This document shows positions 7,916-16,493 of a stretch of 64,000 bases of DNA, one piece after another. A program made the position numbers and the translations under genes. The stretch is taken from the NCBI GenBank assembly GCA_938083445.1, contig CALKCP010000003.1, positions 186,001 to 250,000 on the forward strand. Reading direction: 5' to 3'. Under the pieces are notes generated by a model. That model saw only the letters and a program-made list of their open reading frames with translations, searched no databases and was not told the DNA's origin. This stretch comes from an uncultured Ulvibacter sp. (lineage in GTDB: Bacteria > Bacteroidota > Bacteroidia > Flavobacteriales > Flavobacteriaceae). The stretch's first letter is position 1; the number at the start of each line of letters is the position of its first letter.

Positions 7916-8854
7916 ATGCGCGGACCTCTTTTTTATTCAAAAATCTTACTCTTTGGAGAATACGGTATCATTAAAGACTCAAAAGGCCTGTCAATACCTT
8001 ATAACTTTTACAACGGAGCGTTAAAAATTGACGAATTTCATACGGTATCGACACAGAAGTCAAATGCAAACCTTAAAAGATTTGTAGTATACTTAGAAGC
8101 CCTTCAGTCAAAAAAACCTGAGGTAGTTCATTTCGATTTGGACCACCTGAAGGCTGATGTTGAAAACGGACTGTATTTTGATTCTAGCATACCCCAAGGA
8201 TATGGAGTAGGGAGTAGTGGTGCGCTAGTAGCCGCTATCTATGATAAATACGCTTCAGATAAAATTACAATACTTGAAAACCTTACACGAGAAAAATTAT
8301 TAGTTCTGAAGGCGATTTTTGCCGAGATGGAATCTTTTTTTCACGGAAAGTCTTCGGGCTTAGATCCTTTGAATAGCTATTTAAGTTTACCAATCCTAAT
8401 CAATTCAAAAGACAATATTGAACCAGCTGGGATTCCTTCTCAGACGGGAAGTGGTAAAAGTGCAGTATTTTTGTTAGATAGTGGTATTACCGGTGAAACG
8501 GCGCCAATGGTTCAAATATTCATGGAGAATATGAAGCAGGAAGGTTTCCGAAATATGTTAAAAAATCAATTTGTAAAGCATACAGATGCCTGCGTTGATA
8601 ATTTTCTTCAAGGCGATGCAACAGCTCTTTTTAGTAATATCAAGCAGCTTTCAAAAGTCGTCTTAGAAAATTTTAAACCCATGATTCCAAAGCAATTTCA
8701 TACGTTGTGGAAAAAGGGACTTGAAACCAATGCCTATTACCTAAAGTTATGTGGTTCAGGTGGTGGAGGTTATATGCTTGGCTTTACGGAGAATATTGAT
8801 GAAGCTCGTGCTGCTTTGAAAGATTATAAGTTAGAAGTGGTATACAGCTTCTAA
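7916..8854 (+). CDS. Mevalonate kinase-like GHMP kinase
   Basis: A 312-aa cytosolic GHMP kinase, most likely phosphorylating mevalonate. Motifs in order are the substrate-binding start FYSKILLFGEYGII, the ATP loop GYGVGSSGALVAAIY near residue 102, a helix with FHGKSSGLDPLNSYLS carrying the catalytic Asp, and the C-terminal LCGSGGGGYMLGF. The open frame extends 46 codons upstream, but that part is low-complexity and covers the terminator and promoter, so ATG 7916 is the real start. It lies between mvaD and a UbiA prenyltransferase, which fits the mevalonate pathway. A phosphomevalonate kinase role cannot be excluded from sequence alone. Confidence 0.85.
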   Translation: MRGPLFYSKILLFGEYGIIKDSKGLSIPYNFYNGALKIDEFHTVSTQKSNANLKRFVVYLEALQSKKPEVVHFDLDHLKADVENGLYFDSSIPQGYGVGSSGALVAAIYDKYASDKITILENLTREKLLVLKAIFAEMESFFHGKSSGLDPLNSYLSLPILINSKDNIEPAGIPSQTGSGKSAVFLLDSGITGETAPMVQIFMENMKQEGFRNMLKNQFVKHTDACVDNFLQGDATALFSNIKQLSKVVLENFKPMIPKQFHTLWKKGLETNAYYLKLCGSGGGGYMLGFTENIDEARAALKDYKLEVVYSF

Positions 8855-8877
8855 GATGCAATCCCAATACAATCAAG

Positions 8878-9783
8878 ATGTTAAGTAGAAGACAAAAACA
8901 CTTTTTGCTTAAAGTTTTCAGTTTATTTTCTACCGTAAGAGGATACAATATCTTGGTTATTGTAATCGCCCAATACCTAACATCAGTCTATATTCTTGCT
9001 CCTCAATTACCCTTGAGAGACGTGCTGTTTGATCCTAATTTATTCATGCTAGTCATGGCGTCGGCAGTGGCAATTGCAGGAGGTTATATCATTAATAGTT
9101 TTTATGATAGTGAGAAAGACCTTATCAATCGCCCTCAGAAAACGATGCTAGATAGACTGGTGAGTCAGCGAACTAAATTAACGGGGTATTTTGTACTTAA
9201 CTTTTTGTCGGCAATTTTCGCCAGTTACGTTTCTTTTAAAGCCGTAGTTTTCTTCGTCCTATATATATTTGGAATATGGTTCTATTCCCATAAGCTAAAG
9301 AAGTATCCTTTCGTTGGAAATATTACAGCGGCAACCCTTGCGGTTATTCCTTTTTTTGCAGTTTTTATCTATTACAAAAATTTTGATTTGGTCATTTTTG
9401 TGCATGCAACTTTTTTATTCCTAATCATTGCTATGCGAGAACTAGCAAAGGACCTTGAAAATTTGAAAGGTGATTTGGCTCTTAATTATCGTACGATACC
9501 AGTTGTATACGGTGAAAAAGTTTCAAAATGGATGCTTACGTTATTAAGTATTTTTGCTTTAATGATAAGCACATTGTTGATAACAGGTTTTGAAATAGGA
9601 TGTATGTACTTCTTTTTCTACGGAAGTATTCTTTCCTTACTTCTATTCCAAATAATACTCTGGAAATCTGTCGAAAAATCACACTATTTGATGCTACATA
9701 TTATTTTGAAGCTTATTATTTTGGCAGGTGTTTTTAGTATTGTGCTTATTGATATAGACGTTTTATTAAATCAGATTTCATAA
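8878..9783 (+). CDS. UbiA-family prenyltransferase (GGGP geranylgeranyltransferase-like)
   Basis: A 301-aa integral membrane protein with about eight to nine hydrophobic segments. Two Asp-rich prenyl-diphosphate motifs are visible: NSFYDSEKDLINRP near residues 80-93 and RELAKDLENLKGD near 185-197. The family transfers polyprenyl chains to an acceptor. Bacteroidota members of this subgroup are commonly named geranylgeranylglycerol-phosphate geranylgeranyltransferase, by similarity to archaeal ether-lipid enzymes. It starts 23 bases after the mevalonate kinase stop and is probably co-transcribed, tying isoprenoid supply to its use. The acceptor (quinone, glycerol phosphate or other) is not decided by the sequence. 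Confidence 0.82.
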   Translation: MLSRRQKHFLLKVFSLFSTVRGYNILVIVIAQYLTSVYILAPQLPLRDVLFDPNLFMLVMASAVAIAGGYIINSFYDSEKDLINRPQKTMLDRLVSQRTKLTGYFVLNFLSAIFASYVSFKAVVFFVLYIFGIWFYSHKLKKYPFVGNITAATLAVIPFFAVFIYYKNFDLVIFVHATFLFLIIAMRELAKDLENLKGDLALNYRTIPVVYGEKVSKWMLTLLSIFALMISTLLITGFEIGCMYFFFYGSILSLLLFQIILWKSVEKSHYLMLHIILKLIILAGVFSIVLIDIDVLLNQIS

Positions 9784-9884
9784 GGCTTTCTTCTTCTTTG
9801 GAACACTTTATGACTTTGATACTACATACAAACCACAGCCCTATTTCTTTGCCTATTTAAAAGTATGATTTCATAGTTTGTTCC

Positions 9885-9914
9885 TTGAATCCCAAGGGGC
9901 TTTATGTATCTTTG
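9885..9914 (+). promoter_or_regulatory. Promoter of the pseudouridine synthase gene
   Basis: TTG at 9885-9887, 19 bases of spacer, then TATCTTTG at 9907-9914. This is a close match to TTG-N17-23-TAnnTTTG, and it ends 14 bases before ATG 9929. Confidence 0.65.
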
Positions 9915-9928
9915 CAAAAATTTTAACA

Positions 9929-10828
9929 ATGAGTAGCTCGCAAGATAGTAGTGGAAAAGGAAAGACTTCAGGTAGCCGAGGTAACAATCGCAACCGAAGT
10001 GGTGCAAGAGGGAATACGTCCTCGAAATCAAAAGACCCTGCTAAAAAGAAAGGAAAACCTACGCCTCCTAGAGTCAGAGAGCTAGGTTGGGATGTAAAAC
10101 CTCCAGCAGCAAAAAAGCCAAACAAAAAGGAAGGAATCCGCTTAAACAAATACATCGCAAACAGCGGTATTTGCTCACGACGTGAAGCAGACACTTATAT
10201 TGCTACAGGCTTGGTTACTGTAAACGGTAAGATTGTAAACGAAATGGGGCATAAGGTTGAATTAACCGATGACGTCCGTTTCGATGGTCGCCGTTTGAGT
10301 CCCGAACAGAATACCTATGTGTTGCTAAACAAACCAAAAGGATTTGCAACAACAGATAGCGAGAGTAAGGGAAATACGGTAATGGATTTGGTTGCAAATG
10401 CTTCTTCAGCGAAGATAAAACCATTTGGCAGGTTGGGTCGTAATTCTACTGGATTGTTGCTTTTTACAAATGATGATGAATTTCGTCAAAAATTTACTAA
10501 GAAAGGAATCGCAAGATTATTTCATATCGAACTAGATAAGAATTTGAAAGCGGCTGATCTTAAAAAAATAAAGGACGGATTAAAAATAGACGAGAAATTA
10601 ATTTCGGTTGAAGAGGTAAGCTACATCAACAATGCCCCTAAAAAGGAAATCGGTTTAAAAATTAAGCATACCGGGAACAGTGTAATTCGTACTATTTTTG
10701 AACATTTAGGATATGATACTGTGCGTATCGACTGTGTTACCATTGGACCCCTTACCAAGAAAGACCTTCCGCGTGGAAGATGGAAACACCTAAGTCAACA
10801 AGACATCGATATGTTCGCAAGGTTGTAG
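9929..10828 (+). CDS. RluB/RsuA-type pseudouridine synthase with altered catalytic motif
   Basis: A 299-aa protein. The first ~75 residues are a disordered, basic, Ser/Gly/Lys-rich tail. An S4 RNA-binding domain follows (RLNKYIANSGICSRREAD), then the pseudouridine synthase fold (VLLNKPKGFATT). In the catalytic motif, where the family reads GRLDxxTxG, this protein reads GRLGRNSTG, with Gly170 at the place of the catalytic Asp (codon 10436-10438). The rest of the fold looks intact. The family modifies rRNA uridines; with the Asp missing, activity is doubtful unless another residue substitutes. ATG 9929 is chosen over a TTG at 9878 that lies upstream of the promoter. Confidence 0.85.
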   Translation: MSSSQDSSGKGKTSGSRGNNRNRSGARGNTSSKSKDPAKKKGKPTPPRVRELGWDVKPPAAKKPNKKEGIRLNKYIANSGICSRREADTYIATGLVTVNGKIVNEMGHKVELTDDVRFDGRRLSPEQNTYVLLNKPKGFATTDSESKGNTVMDLVANASSAKIKPFGRLGRNSTGLLLFTNDDEFRQKFTKKGIARLFHIELDKNLKAADLKKIKDGLKIDEKLISVEEVSYINNAPKKEIGLKIKHTGNSVIRTIFEHLGYDTVRIDCVTIGPLTKKDLPRGRWKHLSQQDIDMFARL

Positions 10829-10871
10829 TTTTTTCATAAGTTGAAATATTTCTTAGAATACAATACAAAGT

Positions 10872-12653
10872 ATGTCTCAGCCACTTCAGTTCTACAGTAA
10901 AGAAAAGCAATTATTTATAAACGAATTAGCAGTCGTTCATAGAAAATTGAGGACCTCTGGTGTGATTCGATTGCTGTTTGCCGGACTGTTAATCTTTGGA
11001 ATTTATTATTTTTTTAATACTACTGAAGTCGTTGTTCCTTTGATTGTTGTCGGGATTATAGGCTTCATCTTTCTTGTTTCAAAGCATTCCAATCTAGATC
11101 GAAGGAGAAGTAAACTAACCGCTTTAATTAGGATCAATGAAACCGAAATTAATGTTCTAAATGGAAATTTAGAAAGTTTAGCTACCGGAAGAAAATTTGT
11201 AGATCATTCGCATCATTACAGTTATGATATTGACCTCTTCGGGAAGGGTTCTTTTTTTCAGTATTTGAATAGGACGGTTATTGCTTCAGGTAAAAAGGTG
11301 CTGGCAAACATACTTGCCTCCAATGATACCGTCAAAATTGTCGATAAGCAAGAGGCCATTAAGGAGCTTTCAGAAAAACCATCATGGAGACAAAATTTTT
11401 CAGCAACCGGAAGTTTGGTTCATGTGGATATAAAGTCCAGCCAGATCCTTACTTGGTTGACAAATCACGAGACCTTCGTTCCTAAGAGTATGCGATTATT
11501 GCCGCTGCTTTTTTCTGTGGTTTCACTGGTTCTTTTTGTGCTAAACTATCTATATATGCTGCCACTTTCAGTAACGACATTGTGGTTTTTTGTGGGAGTA
11601 GGCGTCACTGGGGTATATATTAAAAAAATAAATGAATTTTATCAAAACGCCAGTAATGCGAAAGAAACATTTAAGCAATACCATCAGTTATTAGGCCTTA
11701 TAGAATCTGAAGAATTTACCTCCAAATTATTGAAGGCGAAACAGGAAGAAATCAAGAAGCAGGGCAAGAAGGCTTCCGAGATATTCTTACAATTTTCTAA
11801 GATGTTGGATGCTTTCGACCAGCGTAATAATATGTTGGTAGGTATTGTTGCCAATGCATTTGCTTTAAGAGATTTACAATTATGCTATAAAATCGAGGCC
11901 TGGATTGATACCAACCAAGATCAAGTAGCACACTGGTTTGATGTCATTGCATTTTTTGACGCTCAAAACTCCTTAGGAAACTTTGTTTTTAATCATCCTG
12001 ACCATTGCTTTCCGGAGATTGTTTCGTCAAAATTTGTTATTGATGCACAGCAGTTAGGGCATCCTCTTATCTCCAAAGAGAAACGGGTTGACAATGATTT
12101 CAGCATTCAAGGGACCAACTTTTTTATTATCACAGGAGCCAATATGGCTGGCAAGAGTACGTTTTTAAGAACGGTTTCATTGTCTATTATCATGGCCAAT
12201 ATAGGGTTGCCAGTCTGTGCTAAGAGTTTTGATTATTCTCCAATAAAACTGATAACAAGTATGCGAACTAGTGATTCGCTAACCGATGATGAATCTTATT
12301 TCTTTTCAGAATTAAAGCGGTTAAAAATGATCATTGAAAGTGTTCAGCTAACCGAAAAACCTGGCGACTATTTTATTATTTTGGATGAAATTTTAAAAGG
12401 AACAAATAGTACAGATAAAGCAATAGGTTCGCGGAAGTTTGTAGAAAGACTTGTTAAATTAGGGGCTATGGGTATTATAGCAACACACGATTTGAGTCTC
12501 TGTGAAATATCAAAAGATCTCTCGGAAGTAAAGAATTACTACTTTGACGCCGAGATTATTGACAATGAGTTGCATTTCGATTATACCTTTAAAGAGGGGA
12601 TATGTAAAAATATGAATGCCTCTTTCTTGCTTAAGAAGATGGAGATTATTTAG
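10872..12653 (+). CDS. Membrane-anchored MutS-like ATPase
   Basis: A 593-aa protein with only the core/ATPase part of MutS. Two hydrophobic segments near residues 31-72 and two near 205-245 place it in the inner membrane. The MutS lever-like helical region follows, then the ABC-type ATPase with Walker A GANMAGKST near residue 425. A FILDEILKGTNS-like Walker B comes near residue 500, and the switch His is in ATHDLSL. The mismatch-recognition domain is absent, so a role in mismatch repair is unlikely. Its function is unknown. It begins 43 bases after the pseudouridine synthase gene and may be co-transcribed. Confidence 0.85.
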   Translation: MSQPLQFYSKEKQLFINELAVVHRKLRTSGVIRLLFAGLLIFGIYYFFNTTEVVVPLIVVGIIGFIFLVSKHSNLDRRRSKLTALIRINETEINVLNGNLESLATGRKFVDHSHHYSYDIDLFGKGSFFQYLNRTVIASGKKVLANILASNDTVKIVDKQEAIKELSEKPSWRQNFSATGSLVHVDIKSSQILTWLTNHETFVPKSMRLLPLLFSVVSLVLFVLNYLYMLPLSVTTLWFFVGVGVTGVYIKKINEFYQNASNAKETFKQYHQLLGLIESEEFTSKLLKAKQEEIKKQGKKASEIFLQFSKMLDAFDQRNNMLVGIVANAFALRDLQLCYKIEAWIDTNQDQVAHWFDVIAFFDAQNSLGNFVFNHPDHCFPEIVSSKFVIDAQQLGHPLISKEKRVDNDFSIQGTNFFIITGANMAGKSTFLRTVSLSIIMANIGLPVCAKSFDYSPIKLITSMRTSDSLTDDESYFFSELKRLKMIIESVQLTEKPGDYFIILDEILKGTNSTDKAIGSRKFVERLVKLGAMGIIATHDLSLCEISKDLSEVKNYYFDAEIIDNELHFDYTFKEGICKNMNASFLLKKMEII

Positions 12654-12688
12654 AGCTTTATAGCATCTCCTTATTTGAAAAGTGGTGG

Positions 12689-14059
12689 TTAACTAAACTT
12701 TGGTTCCGTTCTTTTCTGTAAAACCTCCCAAACCGCAAAACCAATAACTACGGTATATTCTAAAGCAACGAATCCTAATTTTTCTGAAAACCCGTTTACA
12801 CCATAAGCCGAATAGCTCAGAATGACAGCTGCACTCCATACAATTGGAAATGTATATCGTGTAAAGACAGACAGTAGAATAGGAGTACAAACATACCAAG
12901 GATGGACCGTAGTGGCTACTAAGAAATAGATAGCTATTCCGAATAGCATTGCCGTAATAAGCTCCTTTGTGGTTCTGTTCTTTCTGAAAAATGTAAGGGC
13001 TACTATCGCGGCGATTACTAAAAATGGAGATATGCTTCCATAGGGTTTAATCAGATTAGTATCATAATACTCAAAACCAATCCATTTTACAATATTGTAA
13101 ATGCTTGCATTGAACTCAAAATTCTGAAACCATAGATTCACCGTTTTTGTAAAGTTCAGGATAAACTCATTGGATAAAAATGGCGCGAATACTAGTAATA
13201 CAACTCCAAGAACCACCAGGCAGAATTTTGTAAAAAGCCAGAATCCTTGACCAAGTGATTTTTCTTGCCTAAAATATTGAAAAAATAAGGGTAGAAACAA
13301 CAGTGGTATCAACTTTACACCGACGGAAACGGCCAGTAATAATGCTGCCCAAAACCACCTTCCTCGATGAAGCAGATACAAGGACCAAATTACAAAAAAG
13401 AGCATCACCCCTTCAAAGTGAAGGTTGCCTGTGAGTTCAATAATGACAAATGGATTTAGAAAATACCAGAAGATATTGCTAACGGGTAATGAGAGTTTCT
13501 CGAGTAGCTTCTTTCCGAGATACAGAATACCCAGATCTGCCACTATCATGATAACGCGCAGTATAACCAGGGACCCTAAAATACTTTTACCTGCAAATAA
13601 GCCAGCGATTGCAAAGAATAATTGGTTGATGGGAGGGTAGTTGCTAAAATGGCTAGCGTTGAGGTTGCCCATGCCATTAAATAATTCTTGCGCTTGCGGC
13701 ATTGAAAATTTCAATGTGGCTGTTGGATCGTTTAACAGATAATCTGGCGTAAAAAGATAGGGATTGATGCCTTGAATCAGCATTCTACCGTCCCATAGAA
13801 AGCGATAGAAATCTTGGGATAAATTTGGAATGGCTGCGATAAAGGCCAATCTAAAGGCAATTCCTATACTAGCTAGCAACCAAAAATTTCCTTTGTAAAG
13901 TTGAATGACCTTATACGTAAGAAAAAAGAGTGCCCCGTAAAGACTAATTAATTTTATAAAATCACTTCGAACTAAATCATATGCGAAACCTAGATATAGA
14001 GCAGTGCCAAGTACCGCTATGAGTAAAGCTATTCGGTTCGATTTTATATAATCAAGCAT
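12689..14059 (-). CDS. GT-C type polytopic glycosyltransferase (mannosyltransferase-like)
   Basis: A 456-aa integral membrane protein with about 11-13 transmembrane segments. The loop after the first few helices carries SQDFYRFLWDGRML and then GINPYLFTPDY, as in polyprenyl-phosphate-sugar-dependent mannosyltransferases of the GT-C fold. A later loop has YPPINQLFFA. Such enzymes move a sugar from a lipid-linked donor to an acceptor on the outer face of the inner membrane; donor and acceptor here are unknown. It is downstream of the beta-propeller lipoprotein gene on the same strand (41 bases) and converges with the MutS-like gene. Confidence 0.75.
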   Translation of the reverse strand: MLDYIKSNRIALLIAVLGTALYLGFAYDLVRSDFIKLISLYGALFFLTYKVIQLYKGNFWLLASIGIAFRLAFIAAIPNLSQDFYRFLWDGRMLIQGINPYLFTPDYLLNDPTATLKFSMPQAQELFNGMGNLNASHFSNYPPINQLFFAIAGLFAGKSILGSLVILRVIMIVADLGILYLGKKLLEKLSLPVSNIFWYFLNPFVIIELTGNLHFEGVMLFFVIWSLYLLHRGRWFWAALLLAVSVGVKLIPLLFLPLFFQYFRQEKSLGQGFWLFTKFCLVVLGVVLLVFAPFLSNEFILNFTKTVNLWFQNFEFNASIYNIVKWIGFEYYDTNLIKPYGSISPFLVIAAIVALTFFRKNRTTKELITAMLFGIAIYFLVATTVHPWYVCTPILLSVFTRYTFPIVWSAAVILSYSAYGVNGFSEKLGFVALEYTVVIGFAVWEVLQKRTEPKFS

Positions 14060-14100
14060 TGTAAATTAAGTTCATGAGGTTCCTGCCTTCGCAGAAATTG

Positions 14101-15222
14101 CTAGTCCTGCCATTCGGCTATGAAGAGATTTGTGTCACGACCTCCGCCATTGTATCTGTTTGATGAGAATGCCAAGTGTTTCCCGTCATTCGAAAATACT
14201 GGAAAAGCATCAAATGTTTCTCCATGAGTTACGCGCTCTAAATTCTTTCCGTCAAGGTCAATTAAGTATAAGTTGAAAGGGAAACCACGTTCCGCTTCAA
14301 AATTACTTGAAAACAAAACCTTATCTCCCGACGGAAGAAAAAACGGACACCAGTTCGCATTCCCTAAGTTGGTGAGTTGTCGTAAATCACTTCCATCGGC
14401 ATTGCAAACGAAGAGTTCCATTTCTGTTGGCTCCACTAATCCTTCTGCTAATAGGTCTTTGTATTTTTTAATTGCTTCTGGTGTTTTTGGTCGAGAGGCG
14501 CGAAAAATTAATTTAGTTCCATCGGGAGAAAAGAAGGCGCCACCATCGTATCCTAATTCGTCTGTAATTTGATTGACGTCACTTCCGTCTAGATTCATCG
14601 TATAAAGCTCTAAATCACCGCTTCGTGTAGAGGTGAAAACAATTTTGTCACCCATAGGCGAGACAGTTGCTTCGGCATCATACCCTGGTTCATTTGTAAG
14701 TTGCTGAGTGATATTTCCTTCTAGATCTGCCACAAAAATATCGAACGAATCGTACACTGGCCAAACGTATGCCCCATTTTTCCGCAAAGGTACTTCTGGA
14801 CAATTTTCATCTACCAAATGCGTCGACCCATATACAAAATGTTCGTTGTCTGGAAGGAAATAGGCGCAGGTTGTTCTTCCTTTTCCAGTACTAATCATGG
14901 GTGGTTTGGAGTCTTTAAAACTCTCTGATGCATCCATTAAGAACATTTGGTCACATTCCATGCCCCAGCCTTTGTAGTTCGATTGAAAGACAAGTTGTTT
15001 GTCGTCGAAGCTCCAATAAGCCTCTGCATTATCGCCACCAAAAGTAACTTGCCGTAAAGATTTAAAATGTTTTTCTTCAGGATAAATTAAGGAATCTTTT
15101 GCTTTATTAACTATATCTTCAATTGTTTTGGCAGTGACATTGTTTTTTTGCACTCCTTCTTCCGATTTATTTTTACAAGAAAATAAAAGGCTAATGAATA
15201 GAATTGTGGCAACGACTCTCAT
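14101..15222 (-). CDS. TolB-like beta-propeller lipoprotein
   Basis: A 373-aa secreted lipoprotein: the signal peptide ends in the lipobox LLFSC near residue 16. The mature part is a six-bladed PD40/WD40-like propeller, visible as repeats of the type SPDGTKLIF, SPMGDKIVF, SNDGKHLAF and LPSGDKVLF. These propellers usually bind proteins or ligands in the periplasm; no enzymatic motif is seen. ATG 15222 gives a standard lipoprotein signal, whereas an upstream in-frame start at 15243 would overlap the promoter. It is transcribed divergently from the M28 peptidase gene, and the two promoters overlap. Confidence 0.85.
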   Translation of the reverse strand: MRVVATILFISLLFSCKNKSEEGVQKNNVTAKTIEDIVNKAKDSLIYPEEKHFKSLRQVTFGGDNAEAYWSFDDKQLVFQSNYKGWGMECDQMFLMDASESFKDSKPPMISTGKGRTTCAYFLPDNEHFVYGSTHLVDENCPEVPLRKNGAYVWPVYDSFDIFVADLEGNITQQLTNEPGYDAEATVSPMGDKIVFTSTRSGDLELYTMNLDGSDVNQITDELGYDGGAFFSPDGTKLIFRASRPKTPEAIKKYKDLLAEGLVEPTEMELFVCNADGSDLRQLTNLGNANWCPFFLPSGDKVLFSSNFEAERGFPFNLYLIDLDGKNLERVTHGETFDAFPVFSNDGKHLAFSSNRYNGGGRDTNLFIAEWQD

Positions 15223-15230
15223 AAATTGTG

Positions 15231-15238
15231 TAATTTTG
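15231..15238 (+). promoter_or_regulatory. -7 element of the M28 peptidase gene
   Basis: TAATTTTG (TAnnTTTG) ends 15 bases before ATG 15254. It lies only two bases from the opposing -7 element of the propeller gene. Confidence 0.55.
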
Positions 15239-15240
15239 CA

Positions 15241-15248
15241 CAAAAATA
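15241..15248 (-). promoter_or_regulatory. -7 element of the beta-propeller lipoprotein gene
   Basis: On the minus strand this reads TATTTTTG, an exact TAnnTTTG match ending 18 bases before ATG 15222. The two divergent promoters cross each other, so each start site would fall inside or beside the other's -7 element. Confidence 0.55.
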
Positions 15249-15253
15249 GTCAT

Positions 15254-16486
15254 ATGCGCGCATTAATAATAGTTTTTGTTTCGATCCTTGTTTTTTCTTG
15301 CCAAGAGATGAAAATTGAAAAGGTTACGATGAAAGAAGATGTTGTTGCTTTGGCAGACGACTTGCTTGAGGGAAGAGAAACGGGTACTTTAGGAGAGCGT
15401 CTTGCTTCCGAATATATAGCCAAGCGATTTAAAGATTTAAATTTAATCTCTAAAGGAACGGATGGCTACTATCAAAGTTTTGTTTTTAAACCAAGCAGCA
15501 ATCCACACGAAGAGGCAGGTTTTATATATTCTGAGGAAGATAGCACGGTAACCGGGCGTAATGTGGTGGGTTATATCGACAATAAAGCGAAAACCACAAT
15601 CGTCATAGGGGCCCATTATGATCACCTAGGTTTTGGAGGTGACGGCTCTTTATACAGAGAAGAAGAAAAGGCAATTCACAATGGAGCTGATGATAATGCG
15701 AGTGGCGTGGCTATCCTTCTTGATTTAGCGGAGCGTCTAAGTTTAGATCAACAAACGTCAAGTAATAACTACCTTTTTATTGCTTTTTCGGGAGAAGAAA
15801 TGGGCCTCTTAGGGTCCAATTATTTTGTAAAGAACCCTACCATAGACACGAAAAAGGTGAGCTATATGTTAAATATGGACATGGTTGGAAGATTAAATGA
15901 GGAGAAAACCATAGCCGTTCACGGTGTTGGAACCTCACCAATATTCAAACAAATATTGTTTGCAAATAAAGAGACATTGAATATTGCTGAACACGAATCT
16001 GGTATAGGACCAAGCGATCATACGTCTTTTTATCTAGCGGATATTCCGGTCTTGCACTTTTTTACGGGACAACATTTAGATTACCATAAGCCGAGTGATG
16101 ATTCTGAAAAGTTGAATTATGAAGGGATGGAATTAATTTCAAATTATATTTATAATATCATTACCGATTTAGATGACAACGGTCAATTGACTTTCAGAAA
16201 AACAAAAAATGAAAGTGAAGATGTTCCTGCATTTAAAGTAGCTTTAGGAGTGGTGCCAGATTACCTGTATACCGGAAAAGGAATGAGGATTGACGGTATT
16301 AGTGAAGACAAGCCTGCACAAAAAGCGGGTCTTGAAAGAGGTGATGTGGTTGTAAAGTTAGGTCCTCATGAAACCGCCGATATGATGGGTTATATGAAGG
16401 CCTTGTCGAAATTTGAAGTCGGCGAAACGACAACAGTAACTGTAGATCGTGGTGGTGCGTTATTAGAAAAAAAGGTTACCTTCTAA
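15254..16486 (+). CDS. M28 aminopeptidase with C-terminal PDZ domain, lipoprotein
   Basis: A 410-aa secreted zinc peptidase. The signal peptide ends in the lipobox VFSC. The M28 metal-site motifs follow: GAHYDHLG near residue 120, NGADDNASG near 148, FSGEEMGLLGS near 180, NMDMVG near 207 and SDHTSFY near 255. Residues ~315-410 form a PDZ domain (the GVVPDY.. segment, then RIDGISEDKPAQKAGLERGD) that could select or position substrates. Expected location is the periplasm or outer membrane, removing N-terminal residues from peptides. ATG 15254 follows its own promoter. It converges with the GT2 gene eight bases away. Confidence 0.92.
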   Translation: MRALIIVFVSILVFSCQEMKIEKVTMKEDVVALADDLLEGRETGTLGERLASEYIAKRFKDLNLISKGTDGYYQSFVFKPSSNPHEEAGFIYSEEDSTVTGRNVVGYIDNKAKTTIVIGAHYDHLGFGGDGSLYREEEKAIHNGADDNASGVAILLDLAERLSLDQQTSSNNYLFIAFSGEEMGLLGSNYFVKNPTIDTKKVSYMLNMDMVGRLNEEKTIAVHGVGTSPIFKQILFANKETLNIAEHESGIGPSDHTSFYLADIPVLHFFTGQHLDYHKPSDDSEKLNYEGMELISNYIYNIITDLDDNGQLTFRKTKNESEDVPAFKVALGVVPDYLYTGKGMRIDGISEDKPAQKAGLERGDVVVKLGPHETADMMGYMKALSKFEVGETTTVTVDRGGALLEKKVTF

Positions 16487-16493
16487 GAAGTAA

